A program made the translations under genes and the position numbers. Below the pieces are notes generated by a model. It had not been told where the DNA came from, did no database searches, and worked only from the letters and a program-made list of their open reading frames with translations. Source: Erpobdella octoculata (taxonomy: Eukaryota; Annelida; Clitellata; Hirudinida; Erpobdellidae). Taken from it: 64,000 bases of DNA. Positions 24,901 to 35,664 of this stretch are shown piece by piece (within the stretch, counting starts at the first letter, position 1; every line of letters starts with the position of its first letter). Location: assembly GCA_963978895.1 (NCBI GenBank), contig OZ022246.1, positions 6,610,432 through 6,674,431 on the forward strand, in the 5' to 3' direction.

Positions 24901-27900
24901 AATCATCATTATCAATTTCTTCATCATCGTCAGAATCACGGGTGCCATTGTTTGAATCATTTTCTTCTAATTTTTCTGATGGAACTGACATTTGTTTTAT
25001 CGCTATAGAGAAACCCACAAACAGCCAAATTCACTCCATGGAAAGAGCAAAGCTGATGTTCACATTCCAAAAATTCACCAGTGTTTACCGAAGCTGAAGC
25101 AGCATCACTTGGGCAACAGAAAACTTGTATGGATAAATTTATAAACTTTTATAAATATACCAGCAGGGTTACCCAAGACTTTTAGAGTTTTTACTCTTGT
25201 TGATTCTCCCTCTCGCTTTTTTCTTTCTCACGTTTTCTCTCTTTCTTTCTTTCTTTTTCTCTCTCTCTCCCTCCCTCTTTCTTTTCTCTCTCTTTCCAAC
25301 TCACTCTTTTTTCTCTTTCCATCCCTCATTCTTTTTTTCTTCTCTCCCCATTAATTTTTTTGGGAGGGGGTGTTGTTTGGTCTGCTCGCCTTTGACGGCT
25401 GTAATTTATACTACGCCATAAAACGTTAAATTAATGGCATATTTTATTAAAAAAAAAGGTTTAAAACCTTCTTTAAACTTTTTCGTGCAAATTAAATTTG
25501 AATTTTGTTTTGCAATAACCTTTTATGTTTGTACATATGCACTGTAAAAGACAGACAGGCAGTCATTTTTATAGAGATATTTGTAATAGTTTATCTAATG
25601 AAATGACGACAACCCTGGTATCCCTCTATCCAGTGGCGGATCCAGGAATTGACTAAGGAGGACCCGAATTTTGTTTTCAGTCTTTTTTAAATTTTGATCA
25701 CAGTTGTTATGCAAACCATTGTAAGATAATTTGAATTTCTTTTATTCAGTACACCAAACTAAAGAAATTCAATTTGAATTTTTTATTAACCAGACAGCTG
25801 GGTTTCATTTTTTTGTGGTAATGACTAGTGGAAGCTCGTCCATGTGTTGACTTTCAGATAAAAATGGTTCAAGTCATATTCAAACACTCTACTACTTCCA
25901 TAATTTTGGGTAACGAGGTTGTATTCATGGCTACAAGAATAAGTTTTAGCAGTTGCACTTATCTTGAAAAATCGTCCATTTTTCCAAACCATATGAACCA
26001 GTTGGTTGATGAAATAGTCCAGGTACAAAATCAAATTGTTTTTTATGTACTTCTTTTCTGAACCATCTGCAAAAGCATTTGCTTCGTGAAACTACCGTTT
26101 TGGGCCAAACAGTTCTCAGTTATTTGCAGAGACGTCAGAAACCTGGAAAGCTAAATGGCTGCCAAAAACAATAGTGTCTGCTTTTGTCATTCCTCAATCT
26201 TGCGCATGTCAAAGAATGTTGCTTCAGCAACAACTGAAAGCAGGTCAAGAAAAACCAAGCCTGATTCATAAATACTCGTCTATTTCATGGCAAGGTCTTT
26301 TGGAGAGATTTTTAGTGCCCATCGTAGCCTGTTTTGTGTGGCTGTGTCAATGGTTCAATCTACGTCTTATGCTTTGGGTAGGAAAAGATAAAGTTAAAAA
26401 TTTTGTTCTCAGTTCTAAACATTTTCCTGATTGGTGGATCAAGACAGCTCTTGGAGACAGCCAAGCTCTTGTGGTAGTTGAAGCAGTATATTGATTAAAG
26501 CAGTTGGTACTTGATGGTTGCTGTAAGATGAAGATGATTCATCTTACGTATTTTCATAATAGTTGTTTATTTTATTTTATTATGTGTGCATATTTTGGTT
26601 GTGTTGAAACAATAGTCATTTATGTATGAATGTATCTGTGTGTATATGTGTGTATATATATGTATATATATATGTATATGTATGTATATATGTATATTTG
26701 TGCTCCTGTGACATTGTGTGTGCGTATAATTTTTGTATCATTAATGTATATATATGTATATGTGTGTTTGAGTGTATATATACATGGATGGATGTATGTA
26801 TATGTATATATATATATGTATATATGTATATGTATATATATATGTGTGTATATATATAATTGGTATTGGTCTTGTTCCTTTTTGTGGTCTTCAATAAGAA
26901 AATGAGTTGTCTTGGGGGAGAAATTGGAATTATCAAAAGATTTGTCAGAACCGGGCTAACTTCTACAAAGTGAGATAATTCAGTTTAGAGTCAAGGAAAA
27001 GATTATATTCAAGGAAGAATAATAAAGTTAAAATAAATTCGAGAAATATTGTGTTATAAATAACTTCGACTTTAACGTTACGAATCGCTAGAAAGCATAT
27101 TCCTCTACGTTTACATTGGCGACCTCGACGTATTTACGCATTTTCATCCGTAAATATATTTTCTGAAGTTATTTGATCACAAGTGACTGAATTTTTTTTT
27201 ACTTTGTGAAAAATGTCTGACACAGAAAAATTCATTGCGATGGGACAGGCTCTGGGCTATTCCGGAGAGGAATTGAAGAATTTTGTTAAAGAATTAAAAG
27301 ATGAAGAAAGAGTTAGGAGAATGGAGGAGCGGGTAGATAAAAAAGCACAACAAGAACGGGAAGAGCGGGAACGGGAACGTGAAGATAAAATAGCTCAACA
27401 AGAACGGGAAGAGCGGGAACGGGAACGTGAAGATAAAATAGCTCAACGTCAACATGAATTAGAATTGAAGAAGCTGGAATTGGAAGCCCTAACAAAAAAA
27501 AGAGCCAAAAGCGACGGTAGAGGTAACAAAGATTCCATATCCAAAGTTCTCGGAAGGTGACGACGTGGACGCATTTCTGCTCCGTTTTGAGGCATTGGCC
27601 ACGGCAAATGATCATCCAAAAAAGGGTTGGGGAATGCTTCTAGGTTCTCTGCTCAGTGCGAAGACATTGGAAGTGTTTGGCCAACTCAGCGATAGTCAGA
27701 TGCAGGATTACGAGTCGGTAAAAGAGGCACTCCTTCGCCGTTTCGGGAAGTCGGCAGAAGACTACCGCATAAAGTTTCGAGAGTCAAAGCTTGAACCAGA
27801 AGAGACTTGGGAACAGTATCTGGTGCGACTAGATAGTTACCTCAGGCGCTGGGTGGATCTCGCGGGTACAAAAAACTATTTGTTTTTGTTTCTAAAAGAG

Positions 27901-29398
27901 CAGTTCTTTGGAAAGTGTACGTCGGGAATGGCTGAGTATTTGTTGGAGAAAGAAAGCGGTGACGTCAATGAGTTGAGTCGCTGGGTCAACAAGTACAATC
28001 AAGCTCACCCAGTCAAAAGCTTGGCAAAGGTCGAGAACGCAAGCAGGATTAGCGGAAATCGTGGTCAACCAGACTCTGACTCGGGAATGGTTGGACCACG
28101 CTGTTACAATTGCAATAAGCTGGGCCATATGGCAAAGGATTGTCATCACGCTGGACAGATCGCGAGGGACTACAGTCAAGGCACTCAAGCAACTCCAGTC
28201 ATGTGCCAAGCGCGTAGAGAGGCCAACTTGACACCACCATGCAAAGATTCTGGAGTAGTGAATGCATGCGCGGTCATGGTGTTGGATGGTAAATTGAATG
28301 AGGTCCAATTAAAATGTGGATGCTTTTCATCGGTAATAGCGGATGGTTGTTTTCACTCAGGAGAAAAGTTTAAATTGACCAGAGGGTTTGTGAACAGAAA
28401 ACCGGTAAAAGTTTTGAGGGACACTGGCTGTACTGCCATAATGGTAAAGGAATCATTAGTGCACCCGCGTCAGATGACCGGAAGAACAAGACCTTGTGTT
28501 TTGATCGACGGCACAGTTCGGGTAGCTCCAACAGCAGTGGTAAAAATCAAAACAGACTGGTTCAGAGGAACCAGAGAGGTGGTATGCATGAAAAACCTAC
28601 TTTGCGATCTCGTGCTGGGAAATGTTGAAGGGGTAAGAGGTTTTGATGCAATGGCTGCAGGAAAACGCTTTGGTCGGAAACCACAGAAATCCGCTTCCAA
28701 CTACGACAGCACTCAGAGGAATGTTCGGGTTAATTATAGAAAATCGTCGGCTAACTCGGAGCTCTATCAAAGCAAGGAAAGAAACACGTCTGCCATTTCA
28801 AAGGTAGGAAATAAAGTTGAGGCAAAAGTTCAGGCTTTGAATCCGCCAAAAGAAAGACCAAGGCTCAATCTTCTGCCTAGAGGCCAACATGGAGGGGTGG
28901 GGAAAGATGGAAAGTTGAATTCGGCAATCTTCGGAGATGCCCGTCCTGTTGACATAGCACGCAGAGAGATAGAGATTGAGAATAAGTTGAAAGTAAACTA
29001 TTTCAAAGGCAAGGAAAACATCGGTGCTGACTTTCTTAGTCGTAAAGAGAGTGACGATGTAATCAAGAAACGCTAACGCGTTCCTTTTTTCGAAGAGGGG
29101 GGATATGTAAGATGAAGATGATTCATCTTACGTATTTTCATAATAGTTGTTTATTTTATTTTATTATGTGTGCATATTTTGGTTGTGTTGAAACAATAGT
29201 CATTTATGTATGGATGTATCTGTGTGTATATGTGTGTGTATGTGTGTATATATATGTATATATATATATGTATATGTATGTATATATGCATATTTGTGCT
29301 CCTGTGACATTGTGTGTGCGTATAATTTTTGTATCATTAATGTATATATATGTATATGTGTGTTTGAGTGTATATATACATGGATGGATGTATGTATA

Positions 29399-29431
<33 letters not shown>

Positions 29432-31009
29432 ATGTATATATATATGTGTATATATATATAATTGGTATTGGTCTTTTTCCTTTTTGTGGTCTTCAATAAG
29501 AAAATGAGTTGTCTTGGGGGAGAAATTGGAATTATCAAAAGATTTGTCAGAACCGGGCTAACTTCTACAAAGTGAGATAATTCAGTTTAGAGTCAAGGAA
29601 AAGATTATATTCAAGGAAGAATAATAAAGTTAAAATAAATTCGAGAAATATTGTGTTATAAATAACTTCGACTTCAACGTTACGAATCGCTAGAAAGCAT
29701 ATTCCTCTACGTTTACAGTTGCTTTATGCCCATTCTACAGTTAGACCCGTGCATCCAAACAACCCAGTCAGTAGTAGGGGTATTTTTTCCATTAAATCTG
29801 CTACATGAACAATACCTGCTTAATTTTTATGATTGTTGCACCTAACAAATATAACAAGTGATGACTGCAGTAAGACTAAGTGGTTTGATCCTAATTAGAA
29901 GAAGGAAAGTGTCATTTCCAACTTTGGGTGGAGGTCTAAAAAGATTTTTGAGTAGTTATTTTCTTATATTTTGTATTTATTTGTTTAAAGTTTAAAAGTT
30001 TGGTTAAAGCCTGATGTTTAAAGTGTATGCCAAATATCTAAAGTATTCTTGGACAGAAAGTGAGTTAGGTAAAGATAAAATTTTAGGCTACTGACACAGA
30101 ATAAAGTTGCAAGCTAAGTAAAAAACTAAAATTTAAGTTTTTTATTAAAACTTTTAATTGGGGACTTTTATCCGCCACTGCCGTCATCTGATCCCAGCAA
30201 AAATAGCGAAGTCTTGAGATTGTAATCTCTAAATGTAACACCAATAATGTTGCTGTATGCAAAATTGTAGTGTTTTAAAAAAATCAACTTTTTAATTAAA
30301 TTAATAAACATTTGATGTTTGTAAAATTTTATTACATGTAAAACTTGAATAAAAGAAGCATTAATAAAATTTTAAAAACTACCTTGAAAATGTTCTTAGG
30401 CAAGAGGTCGGTGTTCAAATCTCAGTAGAGTAAAATTAGGATCAACTCAACTAGAATCTATTTCTTGAGATTTGAATTTTAAAATTCAGATGCAAATCTG
30501 GGACACAGCTGGTCAAGAAAGATTCAGAAATACTTTGGCTTCTCATTACTATAGAAATGTTAATGCTGTGGTATTTGTTTATGACGTTACTAAACTTGCC
30601 ACCTTTGAAAATCTTGCCATGTGGATTAACGAATGCAAATCCTATCGGTTGCCAGAGAATATACCGATGATCATGATTGGAAACAAGTATGATTTTTTTA
30701 TTTAATTTAATTTGCTTCAATAAGTAATTTTTGCTTGTATTACAAAGATGTGATCTGAATCCGATTGAGGTACCGATATTCATTGCTCAGAAATGTGCAG
30801 ATTCCTTTTCCATACCTATTTTTGAAGTTTCAGCCAAAGAACAGTCTAACATGGACTACATTAATTCAATTTTTGAGACTCTGGCCCACAAGTTAGTTAA
30901 AAACAAACCCTGGCTACCAAAACAAATTGATCCAGCCCCTGTTGGACCTGTCGATTTAAGAAAGAAGCCAAATTCAAATAGCTCCTGTTCGTGTCTCGGT
31001 GTTTTTTAA
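20505..31009 (+). CDS. Rab family small GTPase, Rab33-like
   Basis: GTP-binding switch of vesicle traffic; Rab33 proteins act at the Golgi and in autophagy (family knowledge). Exons 20,505-20,786, 30,490-30,686 and 30,748-31,009; phases 0 and 2 agree; 741 nt, 246 residues. G1 GDSGVGKT (51-58), switch I ATVGVDF followed by REK (the VDFREK string is Rab33-typical), G3 WDTAGQE (98-104), G4 NKCD (159-162, formed across the second splice), G5 SAK. About 43 residues precede the GTPase core. The tail ends SSCSCLGVF: two cysteines near the end suggest double prenylation, but four residues follow the last cysteine, so it is neither a plain CXC nor a CAAX end. Intron 1 is 9.7 kb and full of mobile elements; its donor is GTTGGT. 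Rab33A versus Rab33B cannot be told apart here. Confidence 0.9.
21595..22333 (+). mobile_element. Helitron-like (HINE-type) non-autonomous element, full-length
   Basis: Starts TCTATATATATAAAA after an A and ends CTAG before a T. CTAG is preceded by a hairpin (CCCGG, loop GCAACG, CCGGG), the terminal signature of Helitron/Helentron elements. The interior has a conserved left part (GCATTGCTACACCATTCATC), a short (TA)n, and a long 18-bp minisatellite GAGCGGGAAAGCGACCGG at about 22,010-22,265. It encodes no helicase. The Arg/Glu- or Pro/Phe-rich open frames in several frames come from the minisatellite. Located in Rab intron 1. Confidence 0.65.
22010..22265. repeat. 18-bp minisatellite inside the Helitron-like element
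   Basis: Units close to GAGCGGGAAAGCGACCGG repeat about fourteen times with point changes. As the unit is a multiple of three without stop codons in several frames, long spurious frames of RERESDRE or FPLPVAFP type appear on both strands. Confidence 0.9.
22440..22780. mobile_element. Possible MITE with TA-rich terminal inverted repeats
   Basis: AGAATAAGTATATA at 22,449 and TATATACTTATTCT ending near 22,765 form inverted ends about 320 bp apart, and internal sequence (GCAAATTGAC next to AGGACC) recurs at 61,610-61,800. Low-complexity ends make the boundary uncertain. Confidence 0.4.
22828..23386. mobile_element. Two Helitron-like copies in head-to-head arrangement
   Basis: The left edge reads as an inverted, decayed 3' end (ACCGGTGTTGACCGGGTTT) with minisatellite in reverse orientation. 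The centre holds the conserved GCATTGCTACACCATTCATC block, and the right part is a plus-strand copy ending GGGTACCCCGCTAG before T. Located in Rab intron 1. Confidence 0.6.
26522..27115 (+). repeat. 5' LTR
   Basis: 594 bp, TG...CA ends, containing a long TATATG/TGTATA microsatellite at about 26,640-26,860. It begins immediately after the GTTGC target duplication. Confidence 0.9.
27117..27130 (+). other. Primer-binding site of the LTR element
   Basis: TGGCGACCTCGACG, one base after the 5' LTR; the TGG start pairs with the CCA end of a tRNA. The tRNA species cannot be assigned from memory. Confidence 0.7.
27213..27557 (+). CDS. LTR element gag, N-terminal part (frameshifted)
   Basis: Opens with a typical Gypsy gag N-terminus ([17 protein letters not shown]) and then a long charged coiled-coil with a duplicated [12 protein letters not shown] block. 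Past the run of eight A at 27,494-27,501 the family-like sequence continues in the +1 frame, so the last codons here are probably out of frame. The change is consistent with one extra A or with frameshifting. Confidence 0.75.
27493..29076 (+). CDS. LTR element gag-protease ORF with eIF4B-like segment
   Basis: The frame is open from 27,493 (after a TAA) and has no ATG at its head, so it is read as the continuation of gag. In order: capsid/SCAN-like region ([28 protein letters not shown]), zinc knuckle [14 protein letters not shown] at about 28,102, aspartic protease [13 protein letters not shown] with the DTG triad near 28,420 and [10 protein letters not shown], then a basic linker. At 28,855-28,992 comes a stretch with [20 protein letters not shown] and [10 protein letters not shown], the conserved order of eukaryotic initiation factor 4B. 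The end, [18 protein letters not shown], resembles the RNase H tail of Gypsy polyproteins. No reverse transcriptase (YxDD) or integrase is present. Confidence 0.8.
   Translation, partial: QKKEPKATVEVTKIPYPKFSEGDDVDAFLLRFEALATANDHPKKGWGMLLGSLLSAKTLEVFGQLSDSQMQDYESVKEALLRRFGKSAEDYRIKFRESKLEPEETWEQYLVRLDSYLRRWVDLAGTKNYLFLFLKEQFFGKCTSGMAEYLLEKESGDVNELSRWVNKYNQAHPVKSLAKVENASRISGNRGQPDSDSGMVGPRCYNCNKLGHMAKDCHHAGQIARDYSQGTQATPVMCQARREANLTPPCKDSGVVNACAVMVLDGKLNEVQLKCGCFSSVIADGCFHSGEKFKLTRGFVNRKPVKVLRDTGCTAIMVKESLVHPRQMTGRTRPCVLIDGTVRVAPTAVVKIKTDWFRGTREVVCMKNLLCDLVLGNVEGVRGFDAMAAGKRFGRKPQKSASNYDSTQRNVRVNYRKSSANSELYQSKERNTSAISKVGNKVEAKVQALNPPKERPRLNLLPRGQHGGVGKDGKLNSAIFGDARPVDIARREIEIENKLKVNYFKGKENIGADFLSRKESDDVIKKR
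29092..29103 (+). other. Polypurine tract of the LTR element
   Basis: GAAGAGGGGGGA ends two bases before the 3' LTR, the normal place for plus-strand priming. Confidence 0.75.
29106..29717 (+). repeat. 3' LTR
   Basis: 612 bp; same sequence as the 5' LTR with a few extra TG and TA repeats and single-base changes. Followed by GTTGC, the second copy of the target duplication. Confidence 0.9.
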
Positions 31010-34000
31010 AAGTTCAGTTCAGTCAATATCGCATCAAACTGTGGCAATTTCTGGCTCGTTTGCTCTTTATGTTTGTTAGAAATTCAGAGTGCATAAATAC
31101 ATTATCTGGATAGTCCATTTAGTATTTAGTCCTTTTTTTGTTGAGGGCATGTGTCTGTCAGAGTTGTGAGTCAGCTAAGTGTTGGTGCCTGCATTCATGT
31201 CCGTTGCAAGCAGCATTTTTGTTTTTAAGAAAGTAATTTTATTGTTTCATGAAATATTTTTTACCAATTTTTTAATGAATTTAAAATTACAATCAAATTC
31301 AGCTTTTGTGATCTGAGTTTATTTTGGGACATTCCATCAATTAAGTGCTCTTAGTAATGTAATATTTTTGACCAGTTACAACATTTAGTCAGGATAATAA
31401 ATTCATCTAGTTTTGTATTATAATTTTTTTATCGGGTTTCTAAATTATCTTGTTTAATTTCCAGAACATTTTGAGTCAGACTTTACTTAATGTTTCAAAT
31501 TTTGTGATTTTTGAATGCTTCATTTTTTTTTATCTTTGGTTAAAGGTTTTTGAAAAGCTCGTTTAGCTAAATACCATCAAGTAGTTCTTGCATTATAATT
31601 CTAAATATTATTTTACACTGTCGTCGATTTGATTACATGACATAATAAAAGCTTTTCCTTGTTCTTTAGCAGTCGGGAGAGGGCGGTGCTGAAATTCCAA
31701 TTAATTCTGAAACAGTCGCCAGTGCCCTGACAAAATTAGTTTTCGCAGTGATCTCAGAAGTTACAAAAATATTCTGCAGCATCGCTACGAAAACCAAATT
31801 TGCAGAACTTCAAATTCTCATTTTCTCAATTCCAACTGGATTTCACATCTGAAATAATACAATATATGAGAAATCAATATGCGTGACTTTATCACATATA
31901 TTATTAGTAGCAAACCGCCTTGCACTGGCTTAGTTGCTTTCCCAAAACTAACAAACAACTCTTCCTGAAATTTGTAAAACACTTAGCTCAATTGAGTCAA
32001 CTGCTCTTTTAACTAGCAAGCTAAAATTCTCACTAAGCGAGCAGATAGCTCTGTTGCGACCTAATTAGTTTTAGGCTGAAATTTCTTTTTGATGATCTAT
32101 GATTGTTTTCTTAAGCTAGCCAGCCCAGCTAACCGCTAATTTTATTCCAAAGTTTACACTACACAAACTGTTTCCAGCTAGACCCGGTGAATTGAACGAG
32201 CATGCTAACATCATCAGCAGTGAGTTTAAATAAGTCAGGTCCATTAAAATACAGCTGTCATTCTTTGGGCTGAGACTCGAGTTCGGGTCAGATAACGCGA
32301 TCAGTGCGTGCTGAATTAAAATTCCAATTACAACGCACAACACACAATTACTGTGTGGCCTGTTGCTCGTAAATTTATCTCGCATTCTACAAAAAAAATC
32401 CAGGCTCGCCCACGCATTGAAACATTCAAGTTTCCTCTGTACAAGTGAATACGTTCGCTACTCGAAACCATCTTGCATCTTTAATAGCACACACCACCAG
32501 CCACCAAGTTTGCCAATATCATGTGAATTTCAGTCGTTATTTTCTGCTTTAATCATAAGAGTATTTTTGCGCGACTGTCGTCATAATTAGAACATCATGC
32601 GAATAGTACAGCTTCATAGAGAGTTCCATAAAAAATACTCAAGTTAAATAAAAATGAACTCACTTCTCAGATTTGAAATCTTCTGCTAATGCTTAAGCTC
32701 AAAGTTCTTTGTCATGTGATCACAACCCGGCATGGTCACACTGCACTCGACGACACATAAACTCAAAATCTGTTTGTTACATGAAAACATGTAATTATTA
32801 TATCAAAAACAATGGTATCCTAGAGTTACTTTTAGCAGATATTAATGCATTTCATTCAGCATAATTTGAGTTCATATAAAAAACAGAATAAAAAAAACTA
32901 CTATGATATAAATTTAATAAACTCCGACAACTTACATAAGCATTACTCCTATCGTAAGATTGACCGAACCTCCAAAGCAACGAAGATTCGATTCAACAGC
33001 GCCGAGGTCGCAAACAAAGTTGACGAAGTTCTCCGAGAGGCGTGTTCAAAAAAGTGCTTCAAAAGTGCTGGAACGTCGCCCGTTAAATATCTCCGTCCCA
33101 CGATCGATCAATTGCTTCAACCGATGATGGAATGATGACGATGCCGATGATCCAGAGATGAAGATGGAGATGACGATGCTGGTACTGCCAGTATGCGGTG
33201 GAGCCATTAATGGATAATAGCGGATGATGTTGAATGCGTCTAATAGATGCTGGTTGTTATGTCAGCCTGCCTGTACGGAGGAGGTTCGAAGCCGTAGTGT
33301 AGTGTAGTGCCTGTCACTTGATTTGCCTTCAAATTCGAATGAGAATAAATTCAAATTTCAAATTATTACATTTACATCACAAGTAGTGTTTTCCATGTCA
33401 ACCTCTCCAGATGAAAATACTTTCTAAACATCGAGATTGAAGTAAATTGGTTATAAAGCTGCCTTGATAATGTTAATAATAGTTAAAAAAAAGATATTTT
33501 AAGTAAATGCATGCTGTGCAGATGAAGATGACGACGACGAAGAGATGAGAAAAACTTTTCAAGCCAAAAAATGAGAGATGCTGAGAAGTTGACAGCCAAC
33601 AGCAGCTGAGCCACGGAGAGAGCTGCATCGGGGTGACGATCGTTATCATAATTTCCAACATAATTATAATTGTTGTCGTTATTTCGAAGCAGCAAGTCAA
33701 AATGTCACATTGAAAATCGTTTCCATTGTGGATAATTTTAGCAATTGATTTTAATTGATATCACATTATATTTGTAAATTCACACAGTCTTTTGTCTCAG
33801 CGAACTTTTAGACTATTGATCGGTAATGTCAGAGCATGACTAGGCTTTTGAATAATTGAAACTGTTAAAAATATGCATTCGTGCTGTATAAACTGGCCTC
33901 GTCCACACATACACCCACATACGCACACACACACACACACACACTTACACCCTCTCTTTCTCTCAGCTTCAATGCATTTAAATGCACAGGCCTGACAAAC

Positions 34001-34262
34001 CAGCAAGTTTGTGAGGCTCGTTGAGAAACGCGACACCATCGAAGCAGCCGATAGGCGTGCAAGTCTATGAATTTTAATCAGATGATACAAACCGCTCATT
34101 GAATAAGTTTTTTGAATTTATATTCCACCTCCTTCTAAATAGAGTTATTCATCTCCCTCCCAGATCACTGTATGCGATCGAGTTGGTGTTTTTGAACTTT
34201 CGTAACTTCGGAAGCTTATGATTATTTGATTATACAAACTATTAGTCCTTTTATTATTTTAG
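31010..34262. other. Rab 3' UTR and gene-free stretch
   Basis: An AATAAA at about 31,645 may end the Rab transcript. Beyond it no open frame resembles a known family. Short frames at 32,116-32,590 (both strands) and 32,845-33,135 lack splice support. A (CA)n tract lies at 33,915-33,945. Confidence 0.4.
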
Positions 34263-34374
34263 CCTCATCAAATCCGCCCCGAAAACAAGCGTACCACCCT
34301 GGCATGTCGAACGAATTAAAAGTTCTGACATTCATCCATCACGTGCTAAAGTCCAACTTGGCTGAAGCGTGCGG
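34263..34374 (+). other. Possible orphan internal exon
   Basis: A 112-bp open stretch bounded by a good acceptor (TTTTATTATTTTAG) and a GTATTA donor. It is more GC-rich than its flanks and its reading (for example NPPRKQAYHPGMSNELKVL, then FIHHVLKSNLAEACG) looks protein-like. I do not recognise the family and found no partner exons. Confidence 0.3.
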
Positions 34375-34683
34375 GTATTATTTTTATTATTATTATTACT
34401 GGAGTAGAAATCTGGTGAAGGTGCTTCAGTTGAGTGTAACTACTTCTGTGGTCAGTTGTGAAGTCAAGCATTAAACTAAACTTTCCATACGGCATACGTA
34501 AACTAAACCTGTCGTGATTGTTGATCCGAAACTAAAACAAACCATTTAAGGAATTGCTGTCGCTTTTTTCTAATAAATAACACAAAACAGTCACCGGGCA
34601 TCATTATCAACACAAGTAGCAGTAGGATTTTTAGCTTTAAAAAGATTTTTTATATTGTGGACACATTGGAGCTTCTGTCTCCT

Positions 34684-34810
34684 CAATATCATCATCATAA
34701 CATAACTATCAGCATCATCATCATTATAACTATCATCATCATTATAACTATCATCATCATCATCATCATCATCATCGTCGTCGTCGTCGTCGTCGTCGTC
34801 CTCGTCGTCG

Positions 34811-34892
<82 letters not shown>

Positions 34893-34911
34893 AACTATCA
34901 ACATCATCATC
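34684..34911. repeat. (ATC)n/(GTC)n trinucleotide array
   Basis: Long ATC repeats with an embedded GTC block at about 34,776-34,811. Poly-Ile and poly-Met frames across it are artefacts. Confidence 0.95.
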
Positions 34912-35664
34912 ATCACTGCCAACACTACGACCACCGCCGCAATTACTATAATCTCAGTGCTGCGCTGTGCAGGCCGAAACTTGCCGCGTCGTTTTTTGTT
35001 TTCATCTTCCTCTTCTGTTTTCGAACTCAAATCATTTAGAGCTTCTGTAAATCTACTTCTACATCCCCATAAATTTCATTTTTGCTATTTTCAATTCATC
35101 ATTTTAAACTTATAATTAGCATAAATAATAATAAATATCACAAACGACAAGACCAATTAGTCTGTTTTTCGTCTTCTTGTCAAAAATAAACTTTGGCACT
35201 GGCTTCGAGTCATTCAAGTATACGCCAACTGGTTGATGATGATGATATTGTTTTAAAATAGCATAATTATTATTAATTATAGACCACTCTTGGCAGGATT
35301 ATATTAATTGTGCACACAAGAAAGTCGCCAAGGCCAAATATTTCTTGAAATTTATTTTTAAGGAATGTTTGATTTTATTCAATATTAACTTTCTTTCACT
35401 TTGATTTTGTCCTCTAACGACATCAACATTCTTCTGACAGTATACGTATATGATACGCGTTTGCTATATACAGCGGAAACTTGTTAGATCAGTTTTCAAG
35501 AATGTTAAATATTTGTTACTTCATTTTTACGAATAAACTATCTATGATTAACCTTTAAAAATAAACATGTCTCGTGGCCATATACTAAAGATTTATATAT
35601 AAGTATCGTAAGCCTACGATCGTGTAGTCGTGTGCGAAGGTAGATAGTAAGGTATACATTTTTT

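Larger units (their letters stand above)
26522..29717 (+). mobile_element. Ty3/Gypsy-like LTR retrotransposon lacking reverse transcriptase
   Basis: LTRs at 26,522-27,115 and 29,106-29,717 both run TGTAAGATG to TTTACA and are nearly identical apart from dinucleotide-repeat length. A perfect 5-bp target duplication GTTGC flanks the element (26,517-26,521 and 29,718-29,722). A primer-binding site TGGCGACCTCGACG and a purine tract GAAGAGGGGGGA are in place. The interior codes for gag (with SCAN-like region and zinc knuckle) and an aspartic protease, then an eIF4B-like segment where reverse transcriptase, RNase H and integrase should be. Non-autonomous, but recently inserted judging from the LTRs. 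Confidence 0.9.
25631..30180. mobile_element. hAT-like element split by an LTR retrotransposon
   Basis: CAGTGGCGGATCCAGG at 25,631 and its inverted partner TTTTATCCGCCACTG ending at 30,180 share an 11-bp end (CAGTGGCGGAT). The 8 bp flanking each side (CCTCTATC and CCGTCATC) match at five positions, compatible with an aged hAT target duplication. Without the nested LTR element the unit is about 1.35 kb. No transposase motif could be recognised inside. Located in Rab intron 1. Confidence 0.55.

Noticed and set aside
24390..25100. Possible second transposase or gene in Rab intron 1
   Set aside because: Short frames on both strands (for example 24,759-25,097, Ser-rich) show no motif order I recognise and no phase-consistent splice sites; left unassigned.
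34657..35115. 152-codon poly-Ile frame and opposite poly-Met frame
   Set aside because: Entirely due to the (ATC)n array.
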